Below are positions 44,361 to 56,285 of a stretch of 64,000 nucleotides of DNA, piece after piece. Position 1 is the first letter of the stretch. Each line of letters opens with the position of its first letter. The DNA lies in the NCBI RefSeq assembly GCF_030272615.1, contig NC_081412.1, positions 688,830,083-688,894,082 on the forward strand, read 5' to 3'. The notes beneath the pieces are model-generated. The model searched no databases and was not told the origin of the DNA. It saw only the letters and a list, made by a program, of their open reading frames with translations. A program made the translations under genes and the position numbers. This stretch comes from Cryptomeria japonica (Eukaryota > Streptophyta > Pinopsida > Cupressales > Cupressaceae).

Positions 44361-45702
44361 ATGGTGAGTAATCATTCAATTTCAATTGCTTACCGAAAGG
44401 ACATCCCTAGGCTTGAAGGAACAAATTACAGAGTATGGAAGCTTTGGATGGAGACTCATCTGAGAGATTTGGGAGATCACTGAGAAAGGATATACTCCTT
44501 ATGATCCAACATCTAGCAATCCTCCTCTGGCAGACTTGGATAAGAACATTGAAAATGATTGTAGAGCTAGAGAAGCCCTTTTGGGCGCCCTTTCAGATTA
44601 GCAAGTAATGGGATTAATGGACAAATCATCTGCAAAAGCTATATGGGATAAGTTGGAGACTCTTAATGAAGGTGACCCTACTGTTAAAATTACTAAACTT
44701 GATGGTTACCGAGTGAGATATGAGAACCTGAGAATGGAGGAAGATGAAAGAATTGTTGCTTTTATGGAAAGAGTCAATTAAATTACCTTGGGAATTCAAT
44801 GCTATGGTGGATCTTTGAGTGAAGATGAAATTGTTTCTAAAGTATTGAGAGCTTTGCCATCGGCTTACAAAATGAAGGCTACTGCAATCAATGAGATAAG
44901 AACAATGTCTAACACTTCTGTCAATAGGGATATTTTGGTTGGAAAGTTATCTGCTTTTGAGTTTGAAGAATTTGGTTCTCAAGGAGCTGCAAAGACTGAA
45001 TCTGCTTTCAATGCATCTACATCATCATCCGAAAAGAAGGATTGGAAAATAATATATGCAAAGGAACTGGAGGATATGAAGAAAGAAGATGAAGAGCTCG
45101 AGGAACTTGAATCCCTATTTGCTAGAAGGGTACCTAAAGGTCCGATAGGAAGTAAGTATGAAGGTAAATTTCCTTTCAAATGTTTCACATGTAATAAGAT
45201 AGGTCATTTTGCATCTAGATGTTTTGAGAGAAATTCAAGATTTGAAGAGAAAGCTAGAAGATATTTTAAGCCTAGCCATGAATATCAGAACAAGCATAAG
45301 TACAGGAGGAACAAAGTCAAATCATGCTACTATGTTGATGAGGAAGGTGTAACTGATGATTCTGGTGATGAACTAGCAAAATATTCAGCTAGTGGATCCG
45401 GCAATGGAAAGGAATGGGTATTCTTAGCTATCAAGGAAGATGCTCCAGAACTTGTCATTCAAAATGAAGAGAAAGCCATTGTTGCTAAAGTTGAAGACAA
45501 GGATGAATGGGTAATAGATAATGGTTGTTCACATCATATGACTGGATATAGAAGGAAGTTTCTATCTTTGCAAGAATTTGATGTTGGTCTGGTCAAATTT
45601 GGAGATGACAAATCATGCATGATCAGAGGAAGAGGAACTATATCATTGGATGGTAAGAATAATGTTGATAATGTGTATTATGTAGAAGGTTTAAGGGCAT
45701 AA
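44361..45702 (+). pseudogene. Gag and protease start of Copia element F
   Basis: ATG 44,361: YRKDIPRLEGTNYRVWKLWM, then a frame break near 44,475, and the UBN2-type gag core (KAIWDKLETLNEGD, VLRALPSAYKMKATAINEIR), an acidic linker, one CCHC knuckle CFTCNKIGHFASRC (45,178-45,220) and the protease start EWVIDNGCSHHMTG. The expected Ser of the DSG active site is Asn, consistent with a G-to-A change. The frame ends at 45,702, where VEGLRA should continue into pol. Gag forms the particle; the protease cleaves Gag-Pol. Confidence 0.85.
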
Positions 45703-48053
45703 TATTTTGCATGTAGGATAGTTGGTGGATAAGGGATTTCAATTATAGTTCAAGTATGGAAAATACAAAATCATCAATAGATCTAGATTCGAGATTGCAA
45801 CCGATACTCAGACTAGAGGTAACATCTTTCATTTGAAGTCCAGTGAGAAGACATGTTCGATTGCATATATTGATGAGAGTTGGCTTTGGCATAAGAGGTT
45901 GTGTCATGTGAATTTTGATTGCATTGTAAAGATCGGTTCAACTAAGGTAGTTAGAGATATACCTAAGATTGTGAAGCCTCATAATCCGGTATGTAAGGAA
46001 TGTCAAATGGGTAAGCACGTCAAAACTTATTTTAAGAGTATACAACACAAATCTAATGATGTTCGTGATCTTATTCATACTGATTTGTGTGGTCTTGCTA
46101 GAAAAAGAAGCTTTCGGGGTGATAGATATTTCATGCTAATCATTGATGACTATTCTAGAATGATGTGGGTTACTTTTCTAAGGGAGAAATATGAAGCCTT
46201 TGAAAAGATAAAGATCTTTAAACCTATGGTTGAGATAGATATAGGGTTAAAAATCAAATGCTTAAGATTCGATCAGGGTGGTGAATTCACATCTAGTGAT
46301 TTTGACAATTATTGTGAGAAACATGGCATAAGGAGACAATTATCTACACCCCAGACACCTCAGCAGAATGTTGTTGTGCAAAGAAAGAACATAACTATCC
46401 TAGATGCAGTTAGATCTATGATGATGGAAGCTAATTTGCCTCATATCTATTGGAGAGAAGCTGTGAGAATGATGGTATACATATTCAATAGAGTTCATAT
46501 CAAAGGAGACACTGGTATGACACCTTATGAGTTATGGTTTGGGCATACACCTATAGTTAAGTACTTCAAAATCTTTGGTAGTAAATGATATATCAAAAGA
46601 GATGATTCCATTGGAAAGTTTGATCCTAGATGTGATGAAGGGATATTTCTTGGTTATTCAAATGAAAACAAATCATATAGATGTTATAACAAAAAATTGC
46701 AGGGAATTGTGGAGAGCGCTAATGCTAAGGTGGATGAGCAATACAAAAGTCAAATCAGAACTTATGAAAGAGAGCTAGAAGTGGAAATGATCATAACTGA
46801 TCTGGTAGTACCTGCACTAGAATAGAATGTTGAAATAGCTACCCCAACAGTATCATAACATTCAAAAGTAACTGAAGATCATAGCAGAGAAATAGAAAGT
46901 CAGAACACTCCTAGGTATCTTAGGTTGAATCATTCAGAAGATCATATCATTGGAGACAAGAGCGAAGGAGTGATGACAAGGAGAAGGTTGGCAGTTGAAG
47001 ATGTATGCTTAATTTCTCAAATTGAAATGGCATCAGTAATTGAGGCATGTAAGGATGAATTTTGGATGAAAGCTACGGAAGAGGAATTGGATTAGATAGA
47101 AAAGAACAACACATGGACTGTAGTTTCCCGACCTAAAAATAAGAATGTTATTGGAAATAAATGGGTTTTTAGGAATAAATTAAATGAAGATGGACAAGTT
47201 GTGAGGAATGAGGCTAGATTGGTTTGCAAAGGATATTCTCAAAAGGAAGGAATTAATTTTGATGAAACTTTTTCTTTGGTAGTAAGGATTGAAGCTATGA
47301 CATTATTTCTTGCTTATGTTGCCCATAAGAAATACAAGGTTTATTAGATGGATGTTAAGTGTGCATTTCTAAATGGAGATCTTGAAGAGGAAGTCTAAAT
47401 TAAGCAGCCTGATGGATTTTCTCTTTCAGATGATAATAACATGGTTTGCAGATTGAGGAAAGCTTTATATGGATTGAAGCAAGCCCCTAGAGCTTGGTAT
47501 GCTAGATTGGACAAATATATCTTGAAGCTTGGTTTCACTATAGGTAATGTTGACAGTAACTTATATTATAAGATCACTAATGATGACATATTTATTGTTG
47601 AGGTCTTTGTTGATGATATCATTTTTGGAGGTGAGGAAAAGTTATGTATAGAATTCTCTGATAATATGAAGAATGAATTTGAGATGTCTATGATTGCACA
47701 AATGAGATTTTTCTTAGGTTTGCAGAAGACTGATAAAAGTATTTTCATCTGTCAAACAAAGTATGCTAGAAAGTTGTTGAAGAAATTTGGTATGGAAAAT
47801 TCTAAACTAGTTGGTACTCCTATGGTCACAAGTGAGAAATTGACAAAGAAAGATGTATCAGCTCCAGTAAATCCTACAATGTATAAATCTATGATTGGAG
47901 GTTTGTTATATTTGACTCAGACTAGACCAGATATAATGAATGTAGTTTGTATTGTATTAAGATATCAAAGTGATCCTAAAGAGCATCATGAGAGTGCAGT
48001 GAAAAGGATTTTTAGATATTTACAAGGAACAACTGAAAATGGTTTGTGATATT
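45703..48053 (+). pseudogene. Pol of Copia element F: GAG-pre-integrase, integrase, RT
   Basis: Order typical of Ty1/Copia. ESWLWHKRLCHVNFDCIVKI and CKECQMGKHVKTYF, integrase core [56 protein letters not shown] and TPQQNVVVQRKN (the usual GVAERKN is degenerate, so the Glu is lost), then [54 protein letters not shown] and VEVFVDDIIFGG (catalytic DD intact). Stops include TGA 46,586, TAG 47,093 and TAG 47,345. The RT/RNase H junction is interrupted at 48,054 by a solo LTR and resumes at 50,099. Confidence 0.85.
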
Positions 48054-50098
48054 TGTAATGGGTGGAAAAAATGTGAATGATAGATCAAGAGGAAAACTAC
48101 CCTTTCCCTCAAAGGGAGATGAGAGTTTCACTATTGATTACCCTTCAAACACTTTTCACCATGTTACATTAGGAAGAGGAGAGGATAACTCACTAGATTC
48201 AATCTCTCCACATGAGGAGGGTAGATTGAATTTTGAATGAATTGGGAATGTTAAGTTGATCCCCTCTTCCTTGTTTGAAATGGAAAGGAAATTGATTGAA
48301 TTATGTAGTGCAAAAGTGACAAAGAACTGATTATAACTTGAGATCAGAATATGGGATGAAGTTGTGCACCTAGATCTAGCAATAATATGTCAAGATGAAG
48401 TCGCCCTACGAATTTGAGGATAAGTTGTCTGAACTGTGGTGGGAATGTACACGGTCCTCCAAAAAATCCACGAAATGAAAAGGGTTTTTCTACCTTTACA
48501 AATGTTGCTTGAATTTGAAAGTACAGTTGTGCACCTACAAACTACACAGAAAAGAGAGGAAAATGGGTTGGGATTGGGGGTTTGCCTTTAGGTCAACCCC
48601 AATTTTAGAATTAACCAAGTAATGAAAGAAAGTACTTGCAAGTAGCTGTAAATGAAAGACTGAATTGTAAATCACCTCAAGGGAGGTTGTGATAGTAATG
48701 TTGATAGACATGCTTGTGTGGAATTGAATGTTGAAATCAATCTCCTCTTCCATGGTTGAATCCTTGACTTGAATGCAACACCTAGCCTTGAAGGGAGACT
48801 TGAGAATGCTCAAAGCTGGAAAAGAATGCTTGAATTCTTAATCATTTATGCAACTTGAATCTATCCAACTTCGACCTATCCCACTCATCCAACTTGTGTA
48901 AATGAGAGGATTAATTCCCCTTAAATACATGTTGGAGGATCTGATTTTTCATCACAGGCTGACATCGGGGGAGTTTCCTTCCTGATGCACAACCAACAAT
49001 GCAACCCTAGGAACGGACCTGTCCCAAAATAGGGCAAGGACAGGGGTGCCACGCCCCTCTCCTACGAGGACAAGGGCACCATTTCCTTGTCCAAGGGGGG
49101 ATAGTGGCGCCATGCCCTTGTCCTACCCCTTTCTCCAGGGCATAGTGCGGACAGGGTGATGCAGAGGCCAAGGTGTTGGCATTCTACATTCTAGTGAGAA
49201 ATTATGGTGTTGTCATTGATGGCAACCTACTGATAACCTTCAGGAAACCACCTAACATTCATCTGGTAAAGACATCGATAGGCACCGACACCGGCAGACA
49301 CTTCACCGGCAGCGACAACAATGTATACCGGCACCCTTGCTGATAGAAATAAACTTTTGTTTATTGTATTTAATTGTAAATATCTTTTGTAAATCTGACA
49401 TGGTATATTGTAATAGACTCATATATATGAGATCTTGTAAATCATTTTGTAATGATGGACATATGATAGATATGATAGAAGTGCTAAGCGAATATTAAGG
49501 AAAATTTTGTATAAGGTTTATGGTTATAGTATGAGCTTAAACCAGTACTGAACCTGGCATAGAAGATGTTGAATTATAGCCGTACATTATATTGGATTCT
49601 CATAATCCATTTTGTAAGTCAGTGAGACTTCCATTGTGTAGATTGAACAATGAGCTCTAGGAAGTTGGCCTTCCTGCATGTGCAGGCACCACATTGTAAG
49701 TAATATCCATTCATTGGCCAATGAGTGAATATTGTGGGTCACAAATCCCATCGAGGTTTTTCACACACTGGGTTTCCTCGTTAAACATCTTGTGTTATGG
49801 TGTGTTTTCTATGTTGTCTTTATTGTTCCTATTTACTACATTAATTTTTATTTATCGATACACTGTTTTGGAATGCAAAATACTTAATAAGGTTAAAGAA
49901 TCTGTTAACCGGTTAGATACTGATTCATCCCCCCTCTCAGTATCTTTGGGACTATCATTAATCCTAAAACAAGGAAGAAGCTATTTTTGAAGGTTGAGCA
50001 ATCTCCGGTCTCTGATCAGGCAAGAGGATTCAATCTCGTGTGCATGAGGACTCTAACGTAGTCAAAAATTGCTAGGGTCACAATTTTATGATAGTACA
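48054..50098 (-). mobile_element. Gypsy solo LTR of the A type (A4) inside element F
   Basis: On the minus strand it starts TGTACTATCATAAAATTGTG at 50,098; on the plus strand the left edge is TGTAATGGGTGG. Flanks ATATT (48,049-48,053) and ATATC (50,099-50,103) agree at four of five bases. Without the inserted Copia LTR it is about 1.24 kb. It shares the A-family layout, including GGTTTGCCTTTAGGTCAACC, a leader-like CTCAAGGGAGG block and three dyad modules at 49,038-49,062, 49,068-49,092 and 49,099-49,123. No internal region is left. Confidence 0.7.
49174..49969 (+). mobile_element. Copia solo LTR (H) inside A4
   Basis: Starts TGTTGGCATTCTACATTC, ends ATCCTAAAA where CTAACA is expected, flanked by CAAGG on both sides (49,169-49,173 and 49,970-49,974). 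It has the Copia R/U5 signs: GTGGG hairpin start at 49,734, GGTTTTTCAC and a short C run before CTCAGTATC. 796 bp. A family different from D, F and G. Confidence 0.85.
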
Positions 50099-50605
50099 AT
50101 ATCCTAAAGATGATGACTTTACACTATGTGCATATACAGATGCAGATTGGGCTGGAGATATATATATGACCAGAAAAGCACATCCAGTGGAGCTTTCTTT
50201 CTTAGAAAGAAACTTGTTTCATGGATCAGCAAGAAACAATCATGTACTTCTTTATCTACTATCGAAGCTGAGTATGTTGCTATTGCTACTAGTTGTACAC
50301 AAGTTCTATGGATGAAGTAAATGTTGAAAGATATAAGGGTAGATTGTGATGAACTAGTAGTTATTCGTTGTGATAACTCTGCTGCTATTGACATATTAAA
50401 GAATCTGGTATTTCATTCAAATACAAAGCACATATCAATCAAGTATAAATTTTTGAAGGAAAATGTAGAAGCAAATGAAGTCAGATTGGTTTATGCAAAT
50501 ACTAAAGAGAAAATTGCAGATATCTTCACTAAGCCTTTGCCCAAGGAATCATTTGAGTACTTTAGAGACAGATTGGGGGTCTCTGCCCCTCCATTAGAGA
50601 CTTAA
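50099..50605 (+). pseudogene. RNase H of Copia element F
   Basis: Continuation of pol after the A4 insertion: YPKDDDFTLCAYTDADWAGD, then in the neighbouring frame DQKSTSSGAFFLRKKLVSW, CTSLSTIEAEYVAIATSCTQ, LVVIRCDNSAAIDILKN, SIKYKFLKENVEANEVRLVY and IADIFTKPLPKESF. TDADW, the Glu of EAEYVA and the Asp of CDNSAA give the catalytic residues. One frameshift near 50,165 and a stop at 50,318 break it. Confidence 0.85.
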
Positions 50606-50973
50606 GTGATGTTGATTAGCATCAGTACGATATGCATTATCAGAACTATCATTCATTCTGGGTTGATGAGTTGGTGCTACTACTCAGGGGGAGTAGTCAA
50701 TTGTGTGGTTCAGAGAATCTATGGTTTTTCTTTGATGTTTATGTCATATTTCTGGCATTGATGTCAAAGGGGGAGAGATATACATGTGAAAAATAGAGCT
50801 TAATAGAGATATCAGTCACAAGAGGAGTTTGGTCTATGGATGGTTAATTAGTTCATAACTTCATTGATATATCATTTGTTGGATGTCTTCCATTAGGGGG
50901 GACTTGTTTGGCATTTCTTGGCACTTGGATGTTTTTCACATCTAGTGTTGCCATCAATGCCAAAGGGGGAGAT
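50606..50973 (+). promoter_or_regulatory. 3' untranslated part and polypurine tract of element F
   Basis: Non-coding. It includes two purine tracts, AAAGGGGGAGAGAT near 50,767 and the proper polypurine tract CAAAGGGGGAGAT (50,961-50,973) that directly precedes the 3' LTR. Confidence 0.75.
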
Positions 50974-52165
50974 TTTTGGCAATTTGGAGGAATTGATTAT
51001 GTGTTGCATTAATGTTTGTCATTGATTTCAACACTAGCTTCTTTGGTTATCTATCAGGTTTCGGTAGAGTGGTTGAATTGTAATGTTGATCTGGAGATCA
51101 TCTCCTGTATTCTTCGATATGTTCAGTTTGGTGGAATTGGTTTAGTTTGGTCATTCATGTGGTTTAGATGCGTGTCACATTCAGTTGGTTTGGGATTTGG
51201 TGATCTGGAAGCTATCATATGTTCTAGTAAGCCTTTTGGTTACTAGTAAGAGTTTTACCAATAGATCTTTGTTGAATATATTTTGATGGATTCGATAAGT
51301 GGTGTTGATGTGGCTTCTAGAAGGTTCTTAGGATGTTGATGGTTATCATGTTCATGTTCTAGTTGATTGGTGGTGTTGCATTTGGATTATGGTGACCTAT
51401 TTAGGTCCGGTGTTATTTTGTTAGGTTATGGACCGGTTTATGTAACTTGTTGGTGGATGTTCTCAATGCGTTACCAGTTGGATTTATTGTTTGGTTAATA
51501 TTGTTTTGGTCTTAGGCCGACTTGGATTATCATTGCTTTGCGGGTTTATGTAATGGATTTATTATATTATCTTTTAGGTGGTCGACCTAATTATTTAGGT
51601 CTCGGGTTTGTGTAAATATGGTGTAAGATCTCTTTTGTAGATCATGGTCGTGGGTTATGGGATTACTTGTGTGCAAATAAAGTTGTAATCATATGCAAAG
51701 GTTTTGGTCGATCATAGGTGATCGAATTGGGTTCGTGAAAGGGGTTTAAGACCTCCAGTATTGAGCTTAACTGGAACTATACTCAGGCATAAGAGATGTT
51801 ATTCTTGTAGTTCATTCTTATTTTTGGATTGTAGTTTGAAGATCTTTTGTAGTCAGTGAGTCTCCTTTGTGATGAGCAGTGCACCCTAGGCTATTGGACT
51901 TCCTGCATATGCATGCCCCTTATTATAATCTTATATGACTGTGGGTAGGGTTTCCCACCGTGGTTTTTCCCTTTATCAGGTTTTTCACATACAAATTTTG
52001 GTGTTATGTGTTGTAGATGCATGATATTTGGTTTATGGTTTATGTTTGTGCCTAATTGATATATTTTCTATTTCAGTAAAAGGTTTTGTGTGCTTAAAGT
52101 TTCATAATCTATTGACAACTAATTCACCCCCCCCCCCTCTTAGTTGTCCACCGGTAATCCTAACA
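50974..52165 (+). repeat. 3' LTR of Copia element F
   Basis: Starts TTTTGGCAATTTGGAGG (TG changed to TT), ends CTAACA, 1,192 bp, aligned throughout with 43,085-44,304. It is followed by AATCA, the partner of AATCT on the left. Confidence 0.85.
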
Positions 52166-52262
52166 AATCATTTCTTTCCTCTATCATCTATCTTCTTCAA
52201 AAATTCATATTTTCTAAATCTACTCTTCTTCTCGTCATCATTAGATTTCTTGTAATCCTCTT
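52166..52262 (-). pseudogene. Element E fragment 2: gag segment after the zinc knuckle
   Basis: The minus strand reads [20 protein letters not shown] then [13 protein letters not shown]. When the F element and one copy of its target duplication are discounted, this frame runs directly into the LCSMEIHSSEDEEGED segment of fragment 1, which supports a single ancestral gag. It is the charged linker between knuckle and protease known from F and G. Confidence 0.7.
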
Positions 52263-52389
52263 TGTGTGCATGTACATATATATAAATATATATGTATATG
52301 TATATATGTATATATTTGTATATGTATATATATGTGTATGTGTACATATATGTACATATATGTATGTGTATATATATGCATATATATGC
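52263..52389. repeat. TA/TG microsatellite, left part
   Basis: Alternating TATATATG, GTACATATA and GTGTATG units. It continues after element G at 60,092, so G is inserted within one array. Confidence 0.85.
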
Positions 52390-52394
52390 AATAT

Positions 52395-53783
52395 TGTAGG
52401 ATATAATTGGCATATGATGAACCGGTATGTTGATATGATGAATATGTATGTTGTCATTGATGTTAATAAGTTCAAGTGAACCGATATGAAGAGGTATGAG
52501 GAGATTTAGTGAACCGGTGTCGGGGTTTCACTAAGTGTGATTACCGGTTGGTAGTCTCAACTCTATGGATATTGGCTTGTCGATCCAGCTTGTGTGATGA
52601 ACTGATGATACTCTATGATCGAGGTGCCACATTAGTTTTGAGAGCATAAAGGATTGAGGCATGAGAAGATCGACCGTGTTTGAAGTCTACAACAGGAATG
52701 ATTATTCTTCTTAGTGGTATAAGAAGAAAATGTGATGGGTTACTGATTCCCATGAGCGGTGATGAATGAACGATGCAGATTGACTTGTGATCTATTTGAA
52801 ATTGTAAATGCTCTATGCAATATGTTTGGACAGTCAGGATGAGACCACCTGTGTGGTAAACCTAAGATGTTTAGGGTTTAGGGTTTATGTCACCGACCTT
52901 TTTTTTACCTATAAGGTCGATGATGTTTGTATTGAAAAGTTGTTGGCAAATGTTGTGTGTGTATCTGAGTGAAGAGATACTTGATACTTTCCCGACCAGT
53001 AAAGAGAGAAACTACAGAGTGTGATTGTAGAGTAGAGGATAAGAAAAGGATCTGCCTTGGCATGTAGTATTGTTATCAGATCATAGTTTTACCTGTTGTC
53101 TTTTAACCATTGCAACAGTTGGAAAATCCCTTTACCGAGTAGCTTTAACAAGCTTATTGTAAAACCTGTAATCAGGTGACTCAAGATCATTGAGTTCTTT
53201 AAATCCTCCAGCGAGGTAACCTTTAACAGGGTTTCAACCTTTAACAGGGTATATAGCCATCTCTTAACTGGGTGATCTCTAACAAGATCGGTTCCTAATA
53301 GAACATTATTGTAAAGTCTTTAACCAGACTAGGCTCCTAACAGGGAGAGCTTCAAAAGAGTTAAAAACAAGCTTGTGGGTATTCATTCCCACCGTGGTTT
53401 TTCCCACTTGGGTTTCCACGTGAAAAATCTGTGTGTTATGTGTTATGCATTTTTCATGTAATGTTTATGAAGTATTTGGTTGAAAGATCATGCATGCAAA
53501 GTTAATAGGTTATGGTATTACTAGTGTACCATATGCATATGTTTATGGGTGAAAGTTGATGTTGTACATTGATCGTATTTGATGTATTCAGACTTATCAG
53601 TTTATGGTGTCTGGTGTCTTACTGTGTTAGACCGGTATTGTCGTGGTTAAGTTCAGTAATGGTGATAACCAGTTGGTATTGCTTTAGCTAGATAATTCAT
53701 TGAGAGTTTTTATCTGTACTGATTCATCCCCCCCCCCCTTCTCAGTACCTGTTGGGGTATCTATTGTTCATCATTATTCATCA
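52395..53783 (+). repeat. 5' LTR of Copia element G
   Basis: Starts TGTAGGATATAATTGGCATA, ends ATTCATCA, 1,389 bp, with target duplication AATAT (52,390-52,394). It contains two TTTAGGG telomere-type units at 52,870-52,883, degenerate AACAGGGT-type repeats at 53,120-53,350, the GTGGG...CCCAC hairpin at 53,375 and a C run near 53,728. It has one extra copy of a roughly 20-bp CCTTTAACAGGG unit compared with the 3' LTR. Confidence 0.9.
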
Positions 53784-53785
53784 AT

Positions 53786-53802
53786 TGGTATCAAAGCACC
53801 TC
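53786..53802 (+). promoter_or_regulatory. Primer-binding site of element G, tRNA-Met type
   Basis: TGGTATCAAAGCACCTC two bases after the LTR end. Confidence 0.85.
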
Positions 53803-53854
53803 TAGGTCCTTGGTGATATAAGCCTAATAGCTTGAGGTAAAATATCCTACTGTG

Positions 53855-55429
53855 ATGATGAAGAGGGAAGGTCCTAAGTTCAATAGAGATAACTTCAAAA
53901 TATGGAAGGACAGAATGAAGATTTACATCAAGAGTATGGGTGCTCAACATTGGAACTATATTGAGAATGCTTTTGTGACTCCCACTGGCACTCTGACTGA
54001 TGATCAGAAGAGAGAAATCCAGGAAAATGGGCAAATGGAAGCTCTTATCAACAGTCTGTCAGATATTGAGTTTATTGATGTTCAAGAAAAAGACACTCCT
54101 AAGGAGGTATGGGAAGCACTAGAAACCATCTATGGTGGTGATGATCATGTAAAGCAAGCTAAGGAAGAGAGCCTTAGAGGAAAATTTGAAGACATGAGGA
54201 TGGTTGAGGGTGAGACCATTCAACAGTATGGTATTAGGATTAAGATAGTAGTTGGTGATATCAAAAGCGTCAGTGGAATGATTGAAGATGCCACTGTTGT
54301 TAGGAAAGTTCTTATATCATTGTTACCAATCTATGCAATCAGAGTAGCAACTATCCAAGAGCTAAGATCTATTGATAAAACCAAGGTATCCTTAGACTCT
54401 ATCATTGCAAAGTTAACTGCATATGAGTTGAATAGCTATGATGGTAGTGTTCAGAAGACTGAGTCATCCTTTAAAGCATCTACTGTACCATCCAGAAAAG
54501 GAAAAGAAACTAGTACCATCTATGAATCTAGACAACGAAAAGATATGGATGATGAAGAAATTCTAATGGAGTTCGAAGCCTTTCTTGCTAAAAGACTTGC
54601 GAAGGGAACTGGAAAGTATAGAGGTAAACTTCCTTTGGAATGTTTTTCCTGCAACAAGATAGGACATATAGCTGTTAATTGTCCTAACAATGACAATAAG
54701 GACAAACCAAAGAGGTTTAGAAAATATAAAAGAGGAAATAGAAGAAATTGCCTAGTTGATGTGGATGAAGGTGTCATTGATGAAGAATCAGAGGATGAAG
54801 AAAATGAAGACATAGTGTTTGTAGCAGTAAAGGAAGAAGTATCCGACAAGAAAGCTCTTGTCTCTCGCATTGACAACTCCAATGAGTGGATAATTGATAG
54901 TGGTTGTTCTCATCATATGACTGGTGACTGAAGAAAGTTTCTATCTCTGAAGGAATATGATGGAGGTGTTGTTAGATTTGGCAACGATGCACCATGCTTG
55001 GTAAAAGGTAAAGGATCCATCTCACTGAATGGAAAGAGTAGTGCAGATGATGTCTACTACGTAGAAGGTCTTAAGCATAACCTATTGAGTGTTGCTCAGT
55101 TGAATGACAAAGGACTAGTTCTAGAATTCAAAGGCAGAGTCTGCAGTATAAGTGGGAAGAATGGTGAACTTACTGCCACTGGCAAGAAGACTAGAGAAAA
55201 CCTATTTCAGTTGAACGCCAAGATAAGTCAGTGTCTAATGGCTAAGTTTGATGACAGTTGGATATGGCATAGGGGACTCTGTCATATGAACTTTGACAAC
55301 ATTGTTAAAGCTAGTAAGATCAAGGCAGTAAGAGGATTATCGTTGCTGAACAAACCTGAGAATTTTTGTGCAGAGAATGTCAACTTGGGAAGATGTCTTC
55401 TTCAACTTTTAAAGGTAAGTCTTTCTTAG
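53855..55429 (+). pseudogene. Gag, protease and GAG-pre-integrase of Copia element G
   Basis: ATG 53,855 (preceded in frame by a non-ATG codon). Gag core FKIWKDRMKIYIKSMGAQHW, EVWEALETIYGGDDHVKQAK and VRKVLISLLPIYAIRVATI, then one knuckle CFSCNKIGHIAVNC (54,640-54,681), an acidic segment and the protease start EWIIDSGCSHHMTGD with an intact active site. A TGA at 54,929 breaks the frame, and it resumes with ISLNGKSSADDVYYVEGLKH and WIWHRGLCHMNFDNIV. Near 55,366, in a T run, a frameshift moves the CRECQLGK segment to another frame. Gag of this copy is open for 358 codons, the longest Copia frame in the window. Confidence 0.88.
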
Positions 55430-55813
55430 CAGAAAATTTACTCGATCTTGTGCATATTGATTTGTGTGGTCCTATGAAAACTAGAAGTATTTAGGGAGAT
55501 AGGTATTTTATGATTCTTACTAATGACTGCTCAAGAATGATGTGGGTCACATTCTTGAAAGACAAGTCTGAAGCATTTGGAAAGTTCAAAGCTTTCAGAG
55601 CATTAGTAGAGAAAGAAAGTAGTAAAAAGATAAAGTGCCTGAGAACTGATCAAGGAGGAGAATTCACTTCTGATGAATTCAATAATTATTGTGAAGACAA
55701 CGGTATTAAGAGGTAGCTATCTGCCCCAAGGACACCTCAATAGAATGGCATAGCAAAAAGAAATAATAGGATCGGTGTTTAAGAGGCTAGAACAATGCTG
55801 ATTCAAGGAAAGG
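55430..55813 (+). pseudogene. Integrase core, first half, of element G
   Basis: LLDLVHIDLCGPMKTRSI (first Asp), [40 protein letters not shown] (second Asp) and a degenerate GIAKRNNR where the catalytic Glu is expected. Stops at 55,492, 55,715, 55,741 and about 55,780. It is interrupted at 55,814 by a solo LTR. Confidence 0.82.
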
Positions 55814-56280
55814 TGTTGAAATGTGGCGACTGATCAGTAAAGTATTGTACACTCAGCACGTATCCTCACCAGGGTCCGGGGCCAGGCCGGGCTGGGCCTA
55901 GGGTAGGGGTTCGAGGGTGGCAGCCCTCGAGAAAAGTGGGGGTTCGGGGGCGGGAGCCCCTGAGAAAAAAAATTTTGGGTATTTTTTTGATGAAAACCGA
56001 CATTGTAATAAAAACCCTAAAAAGGCCGACTTTGTTTTTTCCCTAAAAATGCATGTTATAAGCGGCTGGGATGCTTAAGGCATTGGAAGGTTGATGTATT
56101 ATTTTTGCTGGATAATAAGAAAGATTGGACGGCTGTGTATGGTAGACGTAACCCATTCTGGGTGAACCACATTAAATCTCTGTGTTATCTGTGTCCTGTT
56201 TTATTTCTTTATCTTTTGTATTTAAATTTGCATATAATTGTTAGTTCATATTTGCTTCGGATCTGCTTGAAACCCTAACA
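55814..56280 (+). mobile_element. 467-bp solo LTR in element G integrase
   Basis: Starts TGTTGAAATGTGGCGACTGA, ends ACCCTAACA, flanked by AAAGG on both sides (55,809-55,813 and 56,281-56,285). The first half is GC-rich with near-palindromic GGGGTTCGAGGG...CCCTCGAG and GGGGCGGGAGCCCC. The second half has the R/U5 phrase GGGTGAACCACATTAAATCT typical of small Copia LTRs, so it is in plus orientation. The integrase reading frame matches across the site when one duplication is discounted. No internal region remains. It could also be the LTR of a TRIM element. Confidence 0.88.
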
Positions 56281-56285
56281 AAAGG

